Positions 9,298 through 18,507 of a stretch of 64,000 bases of DNA are shown piece by piece. Position 1 is the stretch's first letter, and each line of letters starts with the position of its first letter. This stretch comes from Vibrio mexicanus (GTDB taxonomy: Bacteria > Pseudomonadota > Gammaproteobacteria > Enterobacterales > Vibrionaceae). Under the pieces are notes generated by a model that was given only the letters and a program-made list of their open reading frames with translations, searched no databases and had not been told where the DNA came from. The stretch covers positions 124,001 to 188,000 of the forward strand of contig NZ_JYJP01000015.1 of the NCBI RefSeq assembly GCF_001012815.1. The letters are read 5' to 3'. The position numbers and the translations under genes are program-made.

Positions 9298-10027
9298 ATG
9301 GCGAAAGTAAGACGTTTAATTTGGGTGCCTTACGGGTATAGGCTGAAAGAGTCCTATAAGAAGCAGCTAGCTCAAGCCATCGCGCATCAGCAACAATCAG
9401 TTGAAGCAATGAAAGCGTCGAATGAGGCAAAGTGTGAACCTAAGTCTCAGGCTTCAGCGTTGAATCGCTCGCAAAACATGGCTGCCAAACATCACCGCGA
9501 TGAAAGTCGTCAGTCAACATCAGCCCCTTCGAGTTCGATCGATAAAAGAGAGACAGAGCAGCAGCAAAACCTTGTAAAAGCGGAAGGTGAGCCTCATCGC
9601 TATTCGAATGAAATGCCCAGTTCAGTCAGTGAGGTGCTGACTTTCGGGGCGGAATTCAATCCTTATCAGTCTATCTTAATGACATGAGACAATGCATGGG
9701 AGGGATGCCAGAAGAAGCCTTTACCTCAGAGTCCCACCCATATGTCGACTCGACTCTAGAGTTACAAGACCCCCTGATTCATCGGATTTCACTCAACATT
9801 CAAAAGCCGAGATCGAACAAGCCAAGGCAAGCAGGACCAAATCTAGCAGTACCAAAGAAAGCGAGTTGGCCTCTCGAAGCCTCGCTATTCGCAGGCAGAG
9901 CCTGTCTTGCGTTAACCTACTAAATCGTAAGGCAGCAAACCCCAAGGGCACATATCTTGATTCACCTAAACTAAGCTGGCTGAAAGGAATTCGCTCCTGC
10001 TTATTATCAACCCCAAACGCTTTATGA
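9298..10027 (+). CDS. Unknown low-complexity protein (two shifts, read as one gene)
   Basis: As read, the frame stops at 9687, but two single-base repairs in C/G runs join three frames. One extra G in TTCGGGGCGG near 9648 gives FGGGIQSLSVYLNDMRQCM, and one extra C in GACCCCCTG near 9771 gives DPPDSSDFTQHSKAEIEQAK. The continuous product of about 243 residues starts MAKVRRLIWVPYGYRLKESY, has a long Ser/Gln/Lys-rich disordered middle and ends SWLKGIRSCLLSTPNAL. No family recognised. Without the repairs the sequence is a 129-residue protein plus untranslated sequence. The start at 9298 has AAGGAA upstream. Confidence 0.45.
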
Positions 10028-10166
10028 GCTTACTTTGCTATTGAGGAGGTAATTCAGCCAAAGTATGGACGCAGTCAGTAAGCCCAATTAGGTAGAAGGT
10101 TAAGCCAAGTTTCTTTCATCCCGACCTTTTACTCTATCAAGGTAAACATTGACTAGGAGTATCAAC

Positions 10167-10876
10167 ATGCGGCAGCTTTCTTTTCGCCTATGCAGAGCTT
10201 TGGACGGCTATGTGTATGCTTTTCTCACCGACCAAATGGGTAAAGAAGATCTTTTCGATAATGGTTACAAAGTTGCCTACAAAAGCCGCGACGATAACAG
10301 ACGAAAAGAGCTTCTTGCTCGGTGGCAAAGTGTTTATACGGTGAAATCAATAGATTGCTTGCAAGTCTCTGAACCTGACGGGTTACCTCAAGTCGTACAA
10401 GTCGCTTTTGAACAAATGGTCGAGAAGCTGATTGCTGGTGTAGACGTACTGTTTTGTGATTATAACTTAGCCATTGAGGCGGATTTGCCAATTTGTGATG
10501 GCATCATGAATAAGTATCGTTCCACAGATTTTGTTCTGTTTTCACGTGACGAGCTGATAGGCCCGGATGCTGTGACACAACCTTATATGGTTTCCTACTG
10601 TGTCCCCCGTTACCCAGAGAGCGGTAACCAAAGTAGCCAGCATCGAATCTATTGTAAAACCGACGGTTTTGCATTTTCGCGAGCGATTGATGCGATAGTG
10701 AATCAACGGGAACGCGATGCTCTGAATGGGGGCATATCCGAACCGAAGCGGATGGCTACATCAGCCAAGCACCAGTGCGAGAGAACGTTGCGAAACAAGC
10801 CCTTGACCTTTTTGCTGAATCAACAATGCAGTTCAATCGTTCAACAACCGCGTTAACAGCTCCTGCAGGCGAATAG
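10167..10876 (+). CDS. Receiver-like protein of unknown role (frameshift near 10730)
   Basis: About 237 residues. The ATG at 10167 has AGGAG seven bases upstream. Residues 90-130 resemble a response-regulator receiver core: GVDVLFCDYNL places an Asp where the phosphoacceptor would be, and DFVLFSRDEL resembles the following beta-4 strand with a serine. The typical conserved lysine region is not obvious, so this may be a degenerate receiver. The frame shifts in the GGGGG run near 10728-10733. One extra G gives GHIRTEADGYISQAPVREN and a stop at 10876, eight bases before the next gene, a more natural operon end than the unrepaired stop at 10856. Confidence 0.5.
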
Positions 10877-10884
10877 GGACGCCA

Positions 10885-11753
10885 ATGAAACCAGAATACA
10901 TGTACTACGCGACGTTTAGTGCTGCTTTGACGGCCGGTGCGGAGCCTAGCCTGTCGCAAAAGTTGGCGTATCAGATGGCGCAGCTGTGCAAAGATGGGCC
11001 TGACGAATCCTGTTTAGATATGGATGAGCCTTTGAACCGTTGGGAACTAGGTAATAATAGTGACGATAGGGCGGCAGTCGACAATACCTTTGAGTTACAA
11101 TGTAACTTTATGTCTGGGAAAGATAAGCGTTTTAACCCTCTACACTCTGTAGACTTGCCAGAGGGGGCGAACTCATACGACGTGGGTTGAAGACTGCCGT
11201 TTTTGCATTGCCGCCCGACAAAACGACGATACTAGCGAATCAAGAAAACAGCCAGCAAGAAACAGACAGCAATAGGGAAGAAAGTAAGCTCAACAGCGCG
11301 ATCATGTTGGCCACCACTCAGCTTGATCCTTTAGCAATGAGTAAGTTTTGCCATGCGCTTAATCTCTATCGGGACAAGCATCAAGATTCGTCATCGTCTC
11401 CATATTGGTTACTGATGCATGCAATTCGCTGCTATCTATTCGGCACCACATTTCAGTGGGGAGTCGATGACGAGGCGAGCATGGTTGCGCGTCACTCAAA
11501 GAAACCGATGTTCACGGTTATCGAAAAACTCAACCTTCTTATTACCCGTCATCAGTCCGAGCCAGAGTTGTGGCAATGTTTGATTGAACAGTTGAGTTAT
11601 TTTCCTAACTCCCAACAAAACCAATGTTTAGTGCTTGGAATAGCGTTTAGGCCAGAGCTGCTAGATAGGTTCGAGCTGACTCATCAGGCGCATAGAGAAG
11701 TGCTTAATTTAGATAATGTCTATCTGGCAAAGAGCTGGCTTGATAGTGAATAG
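10885..11753 (+). CDS. Unknown protein, about 289 aa (frameshift near 11183)
   Basis: The frame from 10885 (MKPEYMYYATFSAALTAGAE) stops just after DVG at 11190. One extra G in GTGGGTTG continues it as DVGLKTAVFALPPDKTTIL and on to 11753. The N-terminal half is soluble and acidic. A Ser/Gln/Glu-rich linker follows, then a helical C-terminal half with SPYWLLMHAIRCYLFGTTFQ and QLSYFPNSQQNQCLVLGIAF. No family recognised. It lies in the operon-like run after the receiver-like gene. If the shift is genuine, the second part would need a start near 11304 instead. Confidence 0.45.
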
Positions 11754-11776
11754 AAAGAACATTAAGGAGGTATGCC

Positions 11777-12379
11777 ATGCAATCACAACAGTTGCTCATT
11801 GAATTGGCGCGAGTGTATGACTTTGAGCGAGCGAACCTGAATCTTGCTATGCCCGATGTACGGCATTTTGCTCGGGGGTGGCTGAGTATAGACCTATCTT
11901 CATACTTAGCGACACTCCTAAAGCACAAAATCACTGGGTTTGGTGAACCTTACCAACAGAGTGAAACCTACTACCATCATGAGCCCAAAAACAACACGAT
12001 TAAAAAGTGCGAGAAACGAAAGGCCTCCAAAGCGGATTTGTTACTGAGCGGTAATGAAGTTGAGGAGCAGCGTCATTACTTCGAGTATCACTATCTGCAT
12101 TACGAACATTTAGTCGGTAGCAAACATCGCCAGAAATTGTATAGCGATGTCGAGCGAGTAAGGGCAATGAGAAAACACCTAAAGCAAACGCAAGTGACTC
12201 TGATTGTGGCTTACTGGGGCACAGTGTCGGGGCTTGAGCTGGACTTTTTAAAGCCTCTAGACAACAACCGCAATGCAGCATTTGCACTCGATAGCGGTAT
12301 TGCAGGCAGCTCTCAGGTTTCTCGAATCATGCACGTTCAGAAAAACGGACAGCCTAGATTGATATTGATGGCGATATAG
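11777..12379 (+). CDS. Unknown protein, 200 aa, last gene of the cluster
   Basis: ATG at 11777 has a near-perfect AAGGAGG six bases upstream. The product starts MQSQQLLIELARVYDFERAN, is rich in His, Tyr and charged residues in the middle (RHYFEYHYLHYEHLVGSKHR) and ends with a hydrophobic beta-like segment (QTQVTLIVAYWGTVSGLELD). No signal peptide or clear membrane helix, and no family recognised. Its strong ribosome site and position 23 bases after the preceding gene make it a convincing last member of the 4.3-12.4 kb set. Confidence 0.55.
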   Translation: MQSQQLLIELARVYDFERANLNLAMPDVRHFARGWLSIDLSSYLATLLKHKITGFGEPYQQSETYYHHEPKNNTIKKCEKRKASKADLLLSGNEVEEQRHYFEYHYLHYEHLVGSKHRQKLYSDVERVRAMRKHLKQTQVTLIVAYWGTVSGLELDFLKPLDNNRNAAFALDSGIAGSSQVSRIMHVQKNGQPRLILMAI

Positions 12380-12495
12380 GTCGCCGTATGTGGCTGATAG
12401 AAGTACGTGTAAGGCCTTGAAAATCGCGGTCCTTGTTCATGGTTTATAGTTAATACTATCAATTGCGACTGAGCGTGGGTTAAGAGGTTGTTGAA

Positions 12496-14337
12496 ATGAC
12501 GAAACGATTTTCAATTTCGAAGAAAATTTATCTAGGGTTCGGCTTTATGGTCTGTATCTTAGCGGCAATCTCTACGGTCGCCATTTTCTCCCTCGACGCT
12601 TCGGAAGAGGGGTTCAATGAATATCGAAGCTACGCGCGCAACACCAACAATGTAGGTCGAATTCAAGCAAACTTACTTAGCGTCAGAATTGCCGCGCTGC
12701 GTTACATCATCCACGGTGAACAGTCGGATCTTAGAGCGTCGGAAAGACGATTTGAGTTATTTCGAGATTTAATGGTGCAAGCCAAACTTGAAGCCATTAA
12801 CAGTCATCAACTTCAAACTTATGAAGAGATTGAGCGCTTGTTTAACCAATATATTCAAGTCTTCGAAGAGATAGAGAGGAAAATAAACGCACGAAACGAA
12901 GTGGTTAACGACAGGCTCAATATCCTGGGGCCAGAACTTGAAAGTGCGCTGTCACAAATCTTAGTCACCGCGAAAGATGATAATGATACTGAAGCCGCTT
13001 ACTTAGCCTCGACTTCAATGAGAAATTTACTGCTTGCACGTTTATATGTGATGAAGTTTTTGGATACCAATGCCGCTCCCGAACAAGAACGGGTCATCAA
13101 AGAGTATCGTGAGTTGAGGGCTAACCTTGGGCAATTAGATGATGAGCTCCAAAATTCTGACCGTAGGCAGCTTTATGCGGACGTTACCCGCAAATTGCCT
13201 CAATACATCAATGCGTTTACCGACTTAACGGAACTGATTGAGAGCCGTAATGAACTTAAACGAGATCAGCTAGACCGCATTGGTAGTCAAGTGGCCGATA
13301 TCGCTGAGAACTTAAAATTAGACATCAAAAGAGCTCAAGACACATTAGGTCCGGATCTTAAAGAGAAAAAAGAGGGCTACTTAGCGTTTTTTGTTCTCTT
13401 CAGTAGCGCTGGGTTTTTTATCGCAATCGGTATGGCGTTTTTCATGGCAAGAACCATTACGACGCCGATCCAAAAGGCCGTTAGAGTCGCGAACCAACTG
13501 GCTGATGGTAATCTGACTATCCCGATCAAGGTAACCACAAAAGATGAGACTGCCGAACTGCTGATAGCAATGAAAAAGATGGTCGATAAGTTTAAAACAG
13601 TGCTCATACAAGTGAATCGTTCAGCCGACCAGTTAGCGCAAGCTTCAAGTGACATCAATATGAACGCCAGTACTATCAATACATCCGCACAGACCCAAGC
13701 AGAGAGTGTCAAAAGCACCATCAAAGAGATGGAGGTGATGACGTCATTCATCGATAAAAACAAAGAGATTGCGATTGCAACGGATGCATCAACCACTCAA
13801 GCGTCTAGTGATACTGAAAAGGGCGGTCAGGCGGTGGCTGAAACCGTTGATGCAATGCAAACTATCGCTCAGCGTATCAATATCATTGATGAAATTGCCT
13901 ACCAAACAAATTTACTCGCGTTAAACGCAACGATTGAGGCGTCGCGAGCGGGTAAATTTGGTAGTGGCTTCTCGGTGGTTGCTGCAGAAATTCGAAAACT
14001 AGCGGAGCGATGTCAGGTCGCGGCGGAAGAGATTGGTTTGATTGCAGATAGCAGCGTCACCCTAGCCAATAAAGCCGGAAAGCTACTCGATGCGCTTGTG
14101 CCTTCAATCGACCAAGCATCGACGTCGGTGCAATCCATCTCACGAGCCTCGATTGATCAGTTCCAGCGTGCTCAGTCGGTGAATGCGAGTATGAAGTCAT
14201 TGAACCAAGTTGCCATTTCCAACTTAACGTCGAGCCAAGATCTGCTTAATACAGCGACTCGAATGGATCACGAATCTAACTCATTAAGAGAAGCGATTTC
14301 GTTTTTTGATATATCGAACTCAACGGTGACATCATGA
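12496..14337 (+). CDS. Methyl-accepting chemotaxis protein
   Basis: A 613-residue transducer. Order: N-terminal membrane helix (about 11-33), a long all-helical periplasmic sensor (about 35-290) of the helical-bimodular type with repeated E, R and N-rich helices, second membrane helix (about 294-318, [20 protein letters not shown]), HAMP (about 318-372, beginning [20 protein letters not shown]), then the methylation and signalling helices. The hairpin tip that contacts CheA/CheW is [20 protein letters not shown], followed by [20 protein letters not shown]. The ligand is unknown. There is no C-terminal pentapeptide tether for CheR. It starts about 115 bases after the preceding cluster on the same strand, so it may have its own promoter. 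Confidence 0.93.
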   Translation: MTKRFSISKKIYLGFGFMVCILAAISTVAIFSLDASEEGFNEYRSYARNTNNVGRIQANLLSVRIAALRYIIHGEQSDLRASERRFELFRDLMVQAKLEAINSHQLQTYEEIERLFNQYIQVFEEIERKINARNEVVNDRLNILGPELESALSQILVTAKDDNDTEAAYLASTSMRNLLLARLYVMKFLDTNAAPEQERVIKEYRELRANLGQLDDELQNSDRRQLYADVTRKLPQYINAFTDLTELIESRNELKRDQLDRIGSQVADIAENLKLDIKRAQDTLGPDLKEKKEGYLAFFVLFSSAGFFIAIGMAFFMARTITTPIQKAVRVANQLADGNLTIPIKVTTKDETAELLIAMKKMVDKFKTVLIQVNRSADQLAQASSDINMNASTINTSAQTQAESVKSTIKEMEVMTSFIDKNKEIAIATDASTTQASSDTEKGGQAVAETVDAMQTIAQRINIIDEIAYQTNLLALNATIEASRAGKFGSGFSVVAAEIRKLAERCQVAAEEIGLIADSSVTLANKAGKLLDALVPSIDQASTSVQSISRASIDQFQRAQSVNASMKSLNQVAISNLTSSQDLLNTATRMDHESNSLREAISFFDISNSTVTS

Positions 14338-14519
14338 ATTGATGGATTTGATAGTAAGGAAAATTACATACAATTTAATTCTGTACCAAGGGACGTGTTA
14401 CATCAAAAAGCACTCAATTTTTGTCGTGTTTCTCAAAACGGATGAAACATGAAAATTTGCGATACACCTTCTGATATATTTGAACCAATATCTCATTTAT
14501 TCAGTGGCTAGGGGGCGTT

Positions 14520-14966
14520 ATGAGCAAAATATCATCGACATTACGAACATTGTTTGGCTTGAGCGACACCAAAAAGGCCAAAACAGGAACGGTGAGAACC
14601 GAGTTTTATCGTGGTCATTTGCTGAAAAGAAATCCATCACATCCTGACTATTGGACCGTCACAATTACCGACAAATCCATGGTCGGAAAATTAGAATACG
14701 TGAAAAAAGCGGTCGATCAATGGTGTGATTTCAAGGTCGTAGTAGGGCCAGAGTTTTTTGAAAAGAATGAAGAAACATTTTCAGAGCAGCAAACCTTCGA
14801 TTACAAAGAATTTAAGCTGAAGAATGATTGTGGCGGAGATAACGATTGGTATGTGACTTATCGAGGCCGTTTGATGAAGGGCTCGAAAGAGAAAATCATG
14901 AGAGCCATCGATGCTCTTGAGCAAAGACGTGCCGAAGCTGCAAAAGCAGCACCTGCAGAAGAATAA
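14520..14966 (+). CDS. DUF3319-like small protein
   Basis: A 148-residue soluble protein with two similar short modules: FYRGHLLKRNPSHPDYWTVT and, later, DWYVTYRGRLMKGSKEKIMR, each followed by a helix with the pattern YVKKAVDQW or IMRAIDALEQ. This resembles the DUF3319 family common in Vibrionaceae; I recognise the pattern but cannot confirm the family. The role is unknown. The C-terminal tail is Ala/Glu-rich (RRAEAAKAAPAEE). GGGGGCGTT precedes the ATG, so the ribosome site is weak. A perfect 14-base palindrome (TTTCATTAATGAAA) follows at 14987-15000. Confidence 0.6.
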   Translation: MSKISSTLRTLFGLSDTKKAKTGTVRTEFYRGHLLKRNPSHPDYWTVTITDKSMVGKLEYVKKAVDQWCDFKVVVGPEFFEKNEETFSEQQTFDYKEFKLKNDCGGDNDWYVTYRGRLMKGSKEKIMRAIDALEQRRAEAAKAAPAEE

Positions 14967-15064
14967 GAGTAGATAACGAGGCATTTTTTCATTAATGAAA
15001 GACTGTCACGAAGTGGCAATTCTACGGGCGACGATTTCCGTACACTCAGCCTCAAAGAATGCAG

Positions 15065-15092
15065 GGAGCTAACCGAAAGGTAGCTCCTTTTT
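15065..15092 (+). terminator. Intrinsic-type terminator directly before an outer-membrane gene
   Basis: GGAGCTA and TAGCTCC pair across a nine-base loop and are followed by TTTTTA. It ends only 15 bases before the ATG at 15108, with GAGG in between. It may end the upstream transcript or attenuate the gene that follows. Confidence 0.75.
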
Positions 15093-15107
15093 ATTTGAGG
15101 TTGAGTG

Positions 15108-15926
15108 ATGAAAATGAATCAAGTATGCGCGCTCGCATTGAGCGTTTTCGTAGCAAGTCATGGGATGGCTGCTGGTGGTAACGAAGACAAAGCCTTGGCA
15201 GAAAAGGCCGCCAAGGAGCTAGCGAATCCCAATACCGCTTACGCGAGCCTTAACTTAAAGCTTCAATACAATGGCGGGTACGAAAACGGCGGAAACAACT
15301 TTACTGCGGTATTTCAACCCACGTTACCCTTTTTACTTGATGGAGGAGACAAGATCATCTTCCGTCCAGCCGTGTCATATGTAGATAACGACTTCTCCTC
15401 TAATGATGATTCAGGTGTGTCAGACATTTCGTTCGATCTCGCGTATGCACCAAAAACACAACCTGGGACCATTGCCGCGTTTGGTATGATTGCGTCGTTG
15501 CCTACTGGTAGTAAAAACTTTAGTGCCGATCAATTCGCCATTGGACCAGAACTTCTTGTTGGTAAGGTCAGTGCGGAACGTGTACTTGGGGCATTTCCAA
15601 ATCATTTGGTTGGTGTGTCGGGCTCAGGAGTTGATGAGTCACGAATTAATAAAACATCGGCACAACTCTTTTGGGTAGAGATGCTCGCTGGGGGATGGAC
15701 AGTCGGTTCAGCGCCAACCCTTTCTTACGACTGGACTAACGATCAAGCTGAGATTCCAATTAACCTAAGCGTGACGAAGACTACCGTGATCGGCGGCCGG
15801 CCATGGAAGTTCGGACTAGAAGCCAACTATTACATTGAAAAAGATGAGAAAACGCGCCCGGACTTTATGATCGGATTCAACATTACGCCAGTGGTCGAAA
15901 ACAAACTCGCTAACTTCCTAAACTAA
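15108..15926 (+). CDS. Outer-membrane beta-barrel protein, transporter-like
   Basis: A 272-residue protein with a Sec signal peptide (MKMNQVCALALSVFVASHGM, cleavage after AAG or AMA) followed by a short helical mature N terminus and alternating amphipathic strands rich in aromatic and Asn residues. Segments such as NTAYASLNLKLQYNGGYENG, KTQPGTIAAFGMIASLPTGS and RPWKFGLEANYYIEKDEKTR look like MetA/phenol-degradation-type or other small transporter-like barrels. The substrate is unknown. The ATG at 15108 is preferred over GTG 15105 because GAGG sits seven bases upstream. The preceding terminator-like hairpin suggests independent or attenuated expression. Confidence 0.6.
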   Translation: MKMNQVCALALSVFVASHGMAAGGNEDKALAEKAAKELANPNTAYASLNLKLQYNGGYENGGNNFTAVFQPTLPFLLDGGDKIIFRPAVSYVDNDFSSNDDSGVSDISFDLAYAPKTQPGTIAAFGMIASLPTGSKNFSADQFAIGPELLVGKVSAERVLGAFPNHLVGVSGSGVDESRINKTSAQLFWVEMLAGGWTVGSAPTLSYDWTNDQAEIPINLSVTKTTVIGGRPWKFGLEANYYIEKDEKTRPDFMIGFNITPVVENKLANFLN

Positions 15927-16264
15927 CGAGCCAAATCCTATGCATCCTCCCAGATCATTTTGTAGCGCTTTGAGCATTTGAATCTTAGATTGATTCAAAA
16001 ACAAGGGAATGACTGCGAACCAGCATTCGAAAACCATACGCCTTAGTAGGGCGTTAAAGGTTCTGGTCTCTTTGTTTCGGTCACATTAAACTAGTAACGT
16101 TGAAGTAGTTACCAGCGATAAAAGCAGCACCTATTTGAGTTATTTGAATGCTGCTATCAAAAATAGATAAGTGTTAGTGCCAGTATGTAGGTTGTGACTG
16201 ATGTAAAGGTCACGGAAATGGCAACGACCGCGAACATTTACATGGAAGTTGGTCTTAATCTATT
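15927..16264. other. Intergenic region, no gene seen
   Basis: Lies between the beta-barrel gene and the 3' end of the convergent WYL regulator. A nested hairpin around 16030-16075 (ACGCC paired with GGCGT inside AACC/GGTT arms) is visible but has no clear T tract. No convincing reading frame or RNA gene is seen. Confidence 0.4.
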
Positions 16265-16999
16265 TCAAAGATTGTGGAAGAAGTGTTCTAAGTTTCTCAA
16301 TAGGACATTTGGCTGTCTAAGTGTAAAGCGATCATTTTTGATCTCGGCGTTCTTAATCCTATCAATGCGAAACATTCGGACATCTTCCCTAAGCTTATCC
16401 CAGCAAAGCACATACCAAACAGGCCAATTAAGCAGCAGTATTTGAGGTTCAACCACTCTTTTGGTGACTTTCTGCGTTTCGGAAATATATTCAATCTCGA
16501 GCATTTTGTTTTCAAGAAAAGCCTGAGAAATGACAGGCATTGCCGCATGATTAGGTATGTCGTAACTGTTAATCACTGGTGCAGAAGCGTTTCCCCCGAT
16601 CTGTATGCGAGAGCGCAACTCTTCTATGTTTCGTCGTTGATGCTCTGGAAAAGAAGCAGATATCCTGTTTCGAATTGAAGATAAGTTAGATTGAAGAATA
16701 GGAGAGTTGATACTCTCAGCAATGGTTAACGCAAGCAATAGAGACACGACCTCAGATGAAGAGAGTTGTAATCGACCTATGCCCCAACGACCACGAAGAG
16801 AGATACCACCGCCTTTTCCCCGCTCAGATTCTATTGGAATTCCGGACTCTCGTAACTCGGCCAAATCCCTCATCAGTGTGCGCTGACTTGTACCAACCCT
16901 TTTGCTGAGTTCTAAAGCTGTCCAATAAGATTGATCACGTAAGCAGCTCAGAATTTCATCGTGTCTGCGTTTTTTATCCTGAAAACTACTTTTTGCCAT
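16265..16999 (-). CDS. WYL-domain transcriptional regulator, YafY type
   Basis: A 244-residue regulator. The N-terminal winged HTH (about 15-65) has LRDQSYWTALELSKRVGTSQ followed by RTLMRDLAELRESGIPIES. The C-terminal WYL-type ligand or nucleotide-sensing domain (about 150-235) has EYISETQKVTKRVVEPQILL and NWPVWYVLCWDKLREDVRMF ending FRIDRIKNAE. In this family the second region binds small ligands or nucleic acid and tunes repression. It is divergent from the gene at 17106, and an inverted repeat sits between them at 17009-17035, so it probably controls that gene pair and itself. Confidence 0.88.
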   Translation of the reverse strand: MAKSSFQDKKRRHDEILSCLRDQSYWTALELSKRVGTSQRTLMRDLAELRESGIPIESERGKGGGISLRGRWGIGRLQLSSSEVVSLLLALTIAESINSPILQSNLSSIRNRISASFPEHQRRNIEELRSRIQIGGNASAPVINSYDIPNHAAMPVISQAFLENKMLEIEYISETQKVTKRVVEPQILLLNWPVWYVLCWDKLREDVRMFRIDRIKNAEIKNDRFTLRQPNVLLRNLEHFFHNL

Positions 17000-17008
17000 A
17001 GTTAGTAA

Positions 17009-17035
17009 TTAATGTGCCATTTATTGACACATTAA
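17009..17035. promoter_or_regulatory. Inverted repeat, probable operator of the WYL regulator
   Basis: TTAATGTG and CACATTAA are perfect arms separated by 11 bases, ten bases upstream of the regulator start and 70 bases upstream of the divergent gene. A TTGACA-like hexamer overlaps the right arm. Confidence 0.55.
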
Positions 17036-17105
17036 TCGCTAGGCTAAGTCTCTGCAAGGAAATTGCGATGGGATTCAATTGGTACTTAGAATAGGAAGTT
17101 AAATA

Positions 17106-17441
17106 ATGACGACAGCCAGCAGCGAACCAGTGAACGAGAGTCATGAAATTGTATCGTTTAAGTATAAAGAAGGGGTGACTTTCGAAGAACAGAAACGTTT
17201 GGCGCAAAGCCTTAGCCAAATAGTCTCCAGTTTTAAAGGTTTTAAATCCCGAGAGTTTTACTACAGTGAAGACAATCAACGTTGGTTCGATCATGTTGTA
17301 TGGGAAACTGTACAAGATGCCAAAGCGGCATCAGAACAGGTGATGAGTAATCAAGGGGCATTGAAGGTGTTTGACTTGATGGAAGAGGATTCTATGATCT
17401 TCTCTTATTATCAAAAGGTGGGTGAGGTTGAGAGTGATTAA
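17106..17441 (+). CDS. ABM-like (dimeric alpha-beta barrel) protein
   Basis: A 111-residue protein with the short alpha-beta pattern of antibiotic-biosynthesis-monooxygenase-like domains: HEIVSFKYKEGVTFEEQKRL, then SFKGFKSREFYYSEDNQRWF and DHVVWETVQDAKAASEQVM. The FxSREFYY and W-E-T/S-x-x-D-A-x-A positions are typical of the fold. No catalytic assignment is possible; such proteins are often small oxygenases or heme/ligand handlers. It overlaps or nearly abuts the DUF1905 gene and is divergent from the WYL regulator. Confidence 0.6.
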   Translation: MTTASSEPVNESHEIVSFKYKEGVTFEEQKRLAQSLSQIVSSFKGFKSREFYYSEDNQRWFDHVVWETVQDAKAASEQVMSNQGALKVFDLMEEDSMIFSYYQKVGEVESD

Positions 17442-17742
17442 GTACAGCTTAGAAGCCGAACTATGGAAGGATAGCGGTCAAGGCGGTTGGCACTTTATTA
17501 CGTTTCCTAAAGCTTTGTCTGAACATATTCGTATGGCCCACGGCAGGTTAGAATCTGGCTGGGGAAGGTTACGGGTAGAAGTGAGTTGCCTCGACAGTAG
17601 TTGGTCAACATCCTTGTGGTATGACACTAAGTCAGCGGCTTATCTATTGCCGATTAGCGCTAAGATTAGGAAAAAGCATAAGCTAGCCACTAGAGATAAG
17701 TTGTCAGTTAGTCTTGTCATTGAACATGAAATTTTGTTGTGA
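17434..17742 (+). CDS. DUF1905-family protein
   Basis: About 102 residues. The product VIKYSLEAELWKDSGQGGWH followed by FITFPKALSEHI and GWGRLRVEVSCLDSSWSTSL matches the DUF1905 beta-barrel pattern (xFxAxLWxxxGxGGWHFxxLP). Starts at GTG 17422 or 17434 are possible. 17434 is chosen because GAGG lies six bases upstream and family members begin close to this point. The start overlaps the end of the ABM-like gene, which indicates translational coupling. Function is unknown. Confidence 0.7.
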   Translation: MIKYSLEAELWKDSGQGGWHFITFPKALSEHIRMAHGRLESGWGRLRVEVSCLDSSWSTSLWYDTKSAAYLLPISAKIRKKHKLATRDKLSVSLVIEHEILL

Positions 17743-17794
17743 GGTAACAAGGTTGCGTCTTTAGTGGGAGGTATCATGCTATATTTGTAAGTCA

Positions 17795-18409
17795 CTATTG
17801 AGCAATAACCACTTTTACCGCTAGAAGAATCAACACAACCCCAGAAAGTTGGTCAATCAGTTTGGCTTTAGAGCGAATCTTTTCAATCAATTTCGGGCTG
17901 GAAAGCATCAATGTGATCAAGCTGTACCATAGACCATCGACAAGCATCGGAGTCATCACAATCACTGATTTGGCCGCCACACTGTTACCGACGGCGACAA
18001 ACTGACTGAACAAAGCGATAAAGAATAGGGCGATCTTAGGGCTAAGCAATGAAATCAGTAAGCCTTCACGAGCAGATTGCCAAAGGCTCATCTTTTCGCC
18101 CGATTGTAGCTTATCGGCAACCCCACCTTTGGAGCGAAGCGCATTGAAGCCTAAATAGATCAGATAGGCGGCACCAGCATAGCTGATCGTTTTGAACAGC
18201 AGAGGTGATTGCTGCAGAACAACAGCTAAACCAATAATCGTGATGAAAGCGTAGAAGCCGATCCCAATTGCATGGCCCCAAGCGGTTGCAAGACCATTCA
18301 CGCGGCCTCCTGCGAGGCTATGTTTGGCTACCATTGCAAGGCTAGGGCCCGGAGACATAGCTCCTAATATGGAAATGGTGAACAGTGATAGCCAGACGGT
18401 GAAAGTCAT
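17795..18409 (-). CDS. LysE/RhtB-family amino-acid exporter
   Basis: A 204-residue inner-membrane exporter with five to six helices. Start ATG 18409 has AAGGAG eight bases upstream and gives MTFTVWLSLFTISILGAMSP. The family signature GAMSPGPSLAMVAKHSLAGG is present near the N terminus, followed by GLATAWGHAIGIGFYAF. LysE/RhtB proteins export amino acids such as threonine, homoserine or leucine; the substrate is unknown. A LysR-type regulator is upstream on the same strand 100 bases away and probably controls it. Confidence 0.9.
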   Translation of the reverse strand: MTFTVWLSLFTISILGAMSPGPSLAMVAKHSLAGGRVNGLATAWGHAIGIGFYAFITIIGLAVVLQQSPLLFKTISYAGAAYLIYLGFNALRSKGGVADKLQSGEKMSLWQSAREGLLISLLSPKIALFFIALFSQFVAVGNSVAAKSVIVMTPMLVDGLWYSLITLMLSSPKLIEKIRSKAKLIDQLSGVVLILLAVKVVIAQ

Positions 18410-18507
18410 AATGAGTGCTCCTTGGTTTCTCTCCTTTGGTCTATGCACTCACCTTATTGGTAATATGTAATGATTTGAAATCAAAGTTAATCATTATGAC
18501 TATGATG

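Noticed and set aside
4306..12379. Prophage or phage-tail (contractile injection) origin for the unknown cluster
   Set aside because: No sheath, tube, baseplate, spike, capsid, terminase, integrase or attachment-site repeats can be recognised; only a muramidase fits a phage.
13377..13796. Long open frame on the minus strand
   Set aside because: It lies wholly antisense to the chemoreceptor gene, has no ribosome site and its product is an artefact of the helical codon pattern.
16194..16445. Small plus-strand gene overlapping the WYL regulator
   Set aside because: Mostly antisense to the end of the regulator and lacks family features or a ribosome site.
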